A DNA stretch of 16,843 nucleotides, from positions 1 through 16,843 of the forward strand of contig CAXTPP010000075.1 in the NCBI GenBank assembly GCA_964246185.1, written 5' to 3'. The stretch is from LMUY01 sp964246185. GTDB lineage: Bacteria; Pseudomonadota; Alphaproteobacteria; Acetobacterales; Acetobacteraceae. Under the pieces are notes generated by a model that was given only the letters and a program-made list of their open reading frames with translations, was not told the origin of the DNA and ran no database searches. Both the position numbers and the translations under genes were made by a program. Shown here one piece after another: positions 13,480-16,843 of the stretch; within the stretch, counting starts at the first letter, position 1; each line of letters begins with the position of its first letter.

Positions 13480-13714
13480 GCTTGAGAATGCCGTCCCGCC
13501 CCGCCATCTACAGGCCATGCAAGACACCACTCCCCACGACCCCGTCGGCTGGCACGGCACCACCATCCTGTGCGTGCGGCGCGATGGGCATGTGGCCATG
13601 GCCGGGGACGGCCAGGTCACGCTCGGGCAGACCGTCATCAAGGGCAACGCGCGCAAGGTCCGCCGCATCGGCGCGGGGGACCGCGTGATTGCCGGGTTCG
13701 CGGGCGCCACGGCG
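13480..13714 (+). repeat. Direct repeat of hslV 5' region, right (intact) copy
   Basis: This is the counterpart of 11236-11469, and it continues without interruption into the complete hslV gene. It marks the right boundary of the block containing soxC-soxD. Confidence 0.9.
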
Positions 13715-14077
13715 GACGCCTTCACGCTGCTGGAGCGGCTGGAGGCCAAGCTGGAGCGGTTTCCCAACCAGTTGGAGCGCGCCTGCGTGGAACTCGCCAA
13801 GGACTGGCGCACCGACCGCTACCTGCGCCGCCTGGAGGCGATGATGGCTGTGGCGGATGCCGACCGCTCATTCACGCTGACCGGCAACGGCGACGTGCTG
13901 GAGCCGGACGACGGGGTGATCGCCATCGGCTCCGGCGGCAACTACGCGCTGTCCGCCGCGCGGGCGCTGATGGAGATCGATGGGCTGTCCGCGGAGGACA
14001 TCGCGCGCCGGGCCATGCGCATCGCCAGCGACATCTGCGTCTACACCAACACCAACGTCATCATCGAGACCCTGTAA
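13517..14077 (+). CDS. hslV: ATP-dependent protease HslUV, peptidase subunit HslV
   Basis: A 186-residue threonine peptidase, related to the proteasome beta subunit, that forms a double hexamer and degrades proteins fed in by HslU. The propeptide MQDTTPHDPVGWHG is removed to expose the catalytic Thr in HGTTILCVRRDGHVAMAGDG. Family features follow: QVTLGQTVIKGNARKVRRI, VIAGFAGATADAFTLLERLE, TLTGNGDVLEPDDGVIAIGS, GGNYALSAARAL and a C-terminal NTNVIIETL. All expected residues are present, so this is the functional copy, in contrast to the fragment at 11273. Its stop shares one base with the hslU start (TAATG), which indicates coupled translation. Confidence 0.97.
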   Translation: MQDTTPHDPVGWHGTTILCVRRDGHVAMAGDGQVTLGQTVIKGNARKVRRIGAGDRVIAGFAGATADAFTLLERLEAKLERFPNQLERACVELAKDWRTDRYLRRLEAMMAVADADRSFTLTGNGDVLEPDDGVIAIGSGGNYALSAARALMEIDGLSAEDIARRAMRIASDICVYTNTNVIIETL

Positions 14078-15393
14078 TGGACGTTCCGACCTATTCGCCG
14101 CGCGAGATCGTCAGCGAGCTTGACCGGTTCATCGTCGGCCAGAACGACGCCAAGCGCGCCGTGGCCATCGCGTTGCGCAACCGCTGGCGGCGCGCCCACG
14201 TGGACGAGGCGATGCGCGAGGAGGTGGTGCCCAAGAACATCCTGATGATCGGCCCGACTGGCTGCGGCAAGACCGAGATCGCGCGTCGGTTGGCCAAGCT
14301 GGCGCAGGCGCCGTTCCTGAAGGTGGAGGCGACCAAGTTCACCGAGGTCGGCTACGTCGGGCGGGACGTGGACAGCATCGTGCGGGATTTGGTGGAGGTC
14401 AGCATCACCATGCTGAAGGAGTCTTCCCGCAAGGGCGTGCAGGCGAAGGCCGAGCTACAGGCGGAGGACAAGCTGGTGACGGCGCTGGTGGGCGAGGGTG
14501 CCGGCGGGGACACGCGGGCCAAGTTCCGCCGGATGCTGCGGGCGGGCGAGCTGGAGGACAAGGAGGTGGAGGTGCAGGTGGCCGACACCGGCAGTTCCCC
14601 CGTGGGCAGCCTGGACATCCCCGGCATGCCGCCGGGCCAGATGATCAACCTTGGCGAGATGATGAAGGGCATGATGGGCCGCCAGCAGAAGTCCCGCCGG
14701 ATGAGCGTCGCGGACGCGCGGGCGGCGCTGACCAAGGACGAGTCGGAGCAGCTGCTGGACACCGAGCAGGTGACCAAGGACGCGGTGGCGCACGCCGAGC
14801 AGAACGGCATCGTGTTCCTGGACGAGATCGACAAGGTGTGCGCCCGCAGCGACGGCGGCTTCCGCGGCGGCGACGTGTCGCGCGAGGGGGTGCAGCGCGA
14901 CCTGCTGCCGCTGATCGAGGGCACCACAGTCACCACCAAGTATGGCCCGGTGAAGACCGACTTCATCCTGTTCATCGCATCCGGCGCGTTCCACCTGGCC
15001 AAGCCGTCCGACCTGCTGCCCGAGCTGCAGGGCCGGCTGCCGATCCGGGTAGAGCTGGCGCCGCTGTCCCGCGCCGACCTGCGGCAGATCCTGGTGGAGC
15101 CGGAGCACAGCCTGCTGAAGCAATACGTGGCGCTGCTGGGCACGGAAGGGGTGACGCTCGACTTCCACGACGACGCGGTGGACGCGCTGGCGGACCTGGC
15201 GGCGGACATCAACGACCGGGTGGAGAACATCGGCGCGCGGCGGCTGGCGACGGTGCTGGAGAAGCTGCTGGAGGAGATCAGCTTCACCGCCAGCGACCGC
15301 CGGGGCGAGACGGTGGCGGTGGACGCGGCCTACGTGAACGAGAAGGTGGCCCCGCTGGCCTCGCGGGGGGATTTGAGCCGGTTCATCCTGTAA
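14077..15393 (+). CDS. hslU: ATP-dependent protease HslUV, ATPase subunit HslU
   Basis: A 438-residue AAA+ unfoldase that docks on HslV. The N-domain starts with SPREIVSELDRFIVGQNDAK. Walker A is LMIGPTGCGKTEIARRLAKL, followed by KVEATKFTEVGYVGRDVDSI, the pore loop GYVG. The intermediate (I) domain spans roughly residues 110-240 and includes the Met/Gly-rich GEMMKGMMGRQQ. Walker B is NGIVFLDEIDKVCAR, then SREGVQRDLLPLIEG and the sensor region IASGAFHLAKPSDLLPELQG. Sensor 2 is ENIGARRLATVLEKLLEEIS, and the conserved C-terminal GDLSRFIL inserts into HslV. Length and motif order match the family (E. coli 443 residues). Confidence 0.97.
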   Translation: MDVPTYSPREIVSELDRFIVGQNDAKRAVAIALRNRWRRAHVDEAMREEVVPKNILMIGPTGCGKTEIARRLAKLAQAPFLKVEATKFTEVGYVGRDVDSIVRDLVEVSITMLKESSRKGVQAKAELQAEDKLVTALVGEGAGGDTRAKFRRMLRAGELEDKEVEVQVADTGSSPVGSLDIPGMPPGQMINLGEMMKGMMGRQQKSRRMSVADARAALTKDESEQLLDTEQVTKDAVAHAEQNGIVFLDEIDKVCARSDGGFRGGDVSREGVQRDLLPLIEGTTVTTKYGPVKTDFILFIASGAFHLAKPSDLLPELQGRLPIRVELAPLSRADLRQILVEPEHSLLKQYVALLGTEGVTLDFHDDAVDALADLAADINDRVENIGARRLATVLEKLLEEISFTASDRRGETVAVDAAYVNEKVAPLASRGDLSRFIL

Positions 15394-15435
15394 TCATCCA
15401 ACCACGAACGAGTTGAGGCAATTTGGAGGAATTTG

Positions 15436-15810
15436 GTGACCGGAGAAAGCATTTCTGTTATGCTTTCTAACGCCATCGCGCAGAATGCAGGCTGGAACTC
15501 AGCCTCGGCCATAGCGAGATGGGAAACGCAAGAACTTCTTGACGATTACCACGTAGTAGGATTCAAGCACGATGCGACGCATATCAGCAGCCATAAGGCA
15601 CCAGGAGACACCATGAACCCTTCGATAGCGTCTCTGACGCTGACAGAGTTGATGCAACCCTCCTCCTATGGCGATAGGGTCAACAGAAATGTCAGGTTTG
15701 CGACCGTAGAGCTATTGCCAGACTACGAAGCTATGAGGAAGATTGTAGCTCAACCTACAATCCCGAGCGACCCTCCTCATGCCGACGAACGCCAACCAAC
15801 CAAAGAGTAA
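15436..15810 (+). CDS. Hypothetical protein upstream of the SDH-type proteinase
   Basis: A 124-residue protein that I do not recognise. GTG 15436 has GGAGGA five bases upstream, a strong ribosome site; a TTG directly before it is too close. The N-terminal third is mildly hydrophobic (ISVMLSNAIAQNAGWNSASA), followed by RWETQELLDDYHVVGFKHDA, TLTELMQPSSYGDRVNRNVR and an acidic LLPDYEAMRK; the tail is polar and probably disordered. There is no signal peptide or clear membrane helix. It starts 42 bp after hslU on the same strand and overlaps the next gene by 32 bp, so it is likely co-transcribed with the proteinase frame. Base composition is far lower in GC than in hslU. A role linked to the proteinase is inferred from position only. 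Confidence 0.7.
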   Translation: MTGESISVMLSNAIAQNAGWNSASAIARWETQELLDDYHVVGFKHDATHISSHKAPGDTMNPSIASLTLTELMQPSSYGDRVNRNVRFATVELLPDYEAMRKIVAQPTIPSDPPHADERQPTKE

Positions 15811-16648
15811 GTTAGGACAATTCCCCAGGACAGAGGAACTACCAAGTCAGTCTCCTCTGTTCTGGGTCTAGCAAAAAGATCGCTATCTACGCCAGCTTTT
15901 AATCAATGACATAGAAAGTACGACTCAGCGGAAGCTACTTGTCTATTTTTCAAATCGCTTTAGTCTTTCCAGTGGCATCGACTCAGGTGATGTGGCCAAT
16001 GTAGCTGAACTACTTACAGACATTGGTGACCTGCCAATAGATCTGTTTCTGGAAACCAGCGGTGGTGCAACTGACGCCACCGAAGCTATTATATCCTTAA
16101 TACAAAGCAGTGTTCTAGGTTTTCGAGTTATAGTGGCCAATTATGCAAAAAGCAACGGAACGCTTCTGGCACTGGCAGCTAAGCAGATTATTATGGGTGC
16201 TACAAGCGAGTTGGGTCCGATTGAACCCTCGTTGGGGAATATTCCTTGTTCAATTTTAGACACTCCGCAAGTTGCCGCATCAAATTTTCCACTGCATATG
16301 GCAGGTAGGTACGCATTACAGCAGTCTCGCTCGGTAGCGAAAAGCTTGCTCACAAACGGAATGATGAACGGCAGAAAAGAGGAAGATATAGATGCAGCAA
16401 TACATGCCTTAGCATCGCGAGATAAATATCCATCTCATGGATCAGTAGTCGACCACCAAGAGGCAAAAAGTCTAGGGCTAAATATTGAATATCTTCCGCC
16501 AACAAACGAATTATGGAAGCGTATCTGGCTTCTTTACTGCATGTATGAACATGACTGTGGCAGCAATCAATATATCAAGTTATTTGAGAGTTCGAGCCGA
16601 AGTCTTGCAATCGCGGCTCCACAAGATGCTCGCACGCCTTCTTCATAA
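15779..16648 (+). pseudogene. SDH-type Clp-fold serine proteinase, interrupted by in-frame TAG
   Basis: One frame encodes a Clp/crotonase-fold proteinase of the SDH (serine dehydrogenase proteinase) type, about 289 residues. From ATG 15779 it reads MPTNANQPKSKLGQFPRTEE and SQSPLFWV, then TAG at 15869-15871. It continues QKDRYLRQLLINDIE, RKLLVYFSNRFS, IDLFLETSGGATDATEAIIS, VIVANYAKSNGTLLALAAKQ (probable nucleophile Ser) and SELGPIEPS. After the TAG no ATG, GTG or TTG occurs until GTG 15992, which would lose the first strand of the fold. A CAG to TAG change is the simplest explanation. The rest of the gene is undamaged, so the stop may be recent, a read error, or read through. The upstream hypothetical gene overlaps its start. 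Confidence 0.78.
15824..15866 (+). other. 14-bp RNA hairpin just before the in-frame TAG
   Basis: CCCAGGACAGAGGA (15824-15837) pairs with TCCTCTGTTCTGGG (15853-15866). There are fourteen consecutive pairs, one of them G-U, and three further pairs possible in the 15-base loop. It lies in codons 16-30 of the proteinase frame and ends two bases before the TAG. No U-run follows, so it is not a normal intrinsic terminator. Confidence 0.75.
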
Positions 16649-16806
16649 ACCTACGATGTGCGTGACAATTGGTAATTCAAAGTGTCAGATTACGACCTTT
16701 TGCAAACGTCCGCGTGGCGGATGGTAACCACAGTGCTGCAAGCAGAGCTGTCTCCCCAATGGCAGAGCCGATTGACGAAAGAGAGGGTCGGCGTCACATC
16801 GCCCGT

Positions 16807-16843
16807 ATGACCGACCCCTTTGTCCAGCCCGCCGAACCCACCC
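16807..16843 (+). CDS. Start of a further gene, cut by window end
   Basis: ATG 16807 opens a frame reading MTDPFVQPAEPT to the window edge, in host-like high-GC codons. An in-frame ATG at 16759 would add 16 residues; GAGAGGG near 16784 is the only purine-rich stretch and is badly spaced for either start. Too little is present to assign a family. The 110 bp between the proteinase stop and 16758 hold no gene or strong signal that I can see. Confidence 0.35.
   Translation, partial: MTDPFVQPAEPT

Noticed and set aside
15779..15810. Programmed frameshift fusing the hypothetical gene to the proteinase frame
   Set aside because: No slippery sequence is evident in the overlap, and the TAG at 15869 would still end the fusion.
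1..16843. CRISPR array, rRNA or complete tRNA genes
   Set aside because: No regularly spaced repeats with unique spacers and no rRNA or complete tRNA pattern were seen on reading both strands by eye.

Overview
The window looks like chromosomal DNA from a high-GC alphaproteobacterium, most probably Rhodospirillales/Acetobacteraceae. This is inferred from the housekeeping genes: a Fur/Mur-type regulator, MucR, the tsaB-rimI pair, miaB-phoH-ybeY-corC and hslVU, all in G/C-ending codon usage. Lower-GC, less orderly stretches interrupt this core at about 5.2-6.6 kb, 10.5-11.25 kb and 15.4-16.7 kb.

Layout. 1-3676 is mostly minus strand: nfu-type Fe-S protein, nitroreductase, tsaB and rimI packed within a few bases of each other, then mucR and fur (fur runs off the left edge). 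A small tusA-like gene points the other way between rimI and mucR. 3798-5150 is a NarK-type nitrate/nitrite transporter, minus strand, with a repeat-rich upstream region. 5208-6620 is a decayed accessory scar: a TetR-regulator remnant with a frameshift, and a short-chain dehydrogenase gene that has lost its middle and carries a 48-bp inverted-repeat element at the deletion point. 6630-10348 is a minus-strand operon miaB-phoH-ybeY-corC (tRNA modification, ribosome/RNA maturation, transporter accessory). 10566-11133 is a RelB/DinJ-YafQ toxin-antitoxin module.

From 11236 the plus strand is used. A broken copy of the 5' end of hslV is followed by a sulfite dehydrogenase pair (Tat-exported molybdopterin SoxC-like subunit and a mono-heme cytochrome c), then by intact hslV and hslU. 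The sox pair is therefore bracketed by a direct repeat of about 235 bp made of hslV 5' sequence, which suggests that it was inserted upstream of hslVU.

The right end (15436-16648) is an A+T-richer two-gene cassette: an unrecognised 124-residue protein overlapping a Clp-fold serine proteinase of the SDH type. The proteinase frame is interrupted by one in-frame TAG, two bases after a 14-bp hairpin. This cassette is the least explained part of the window. GC content and codon use return to the host type near 16.74 kb, where another gene probably begins.
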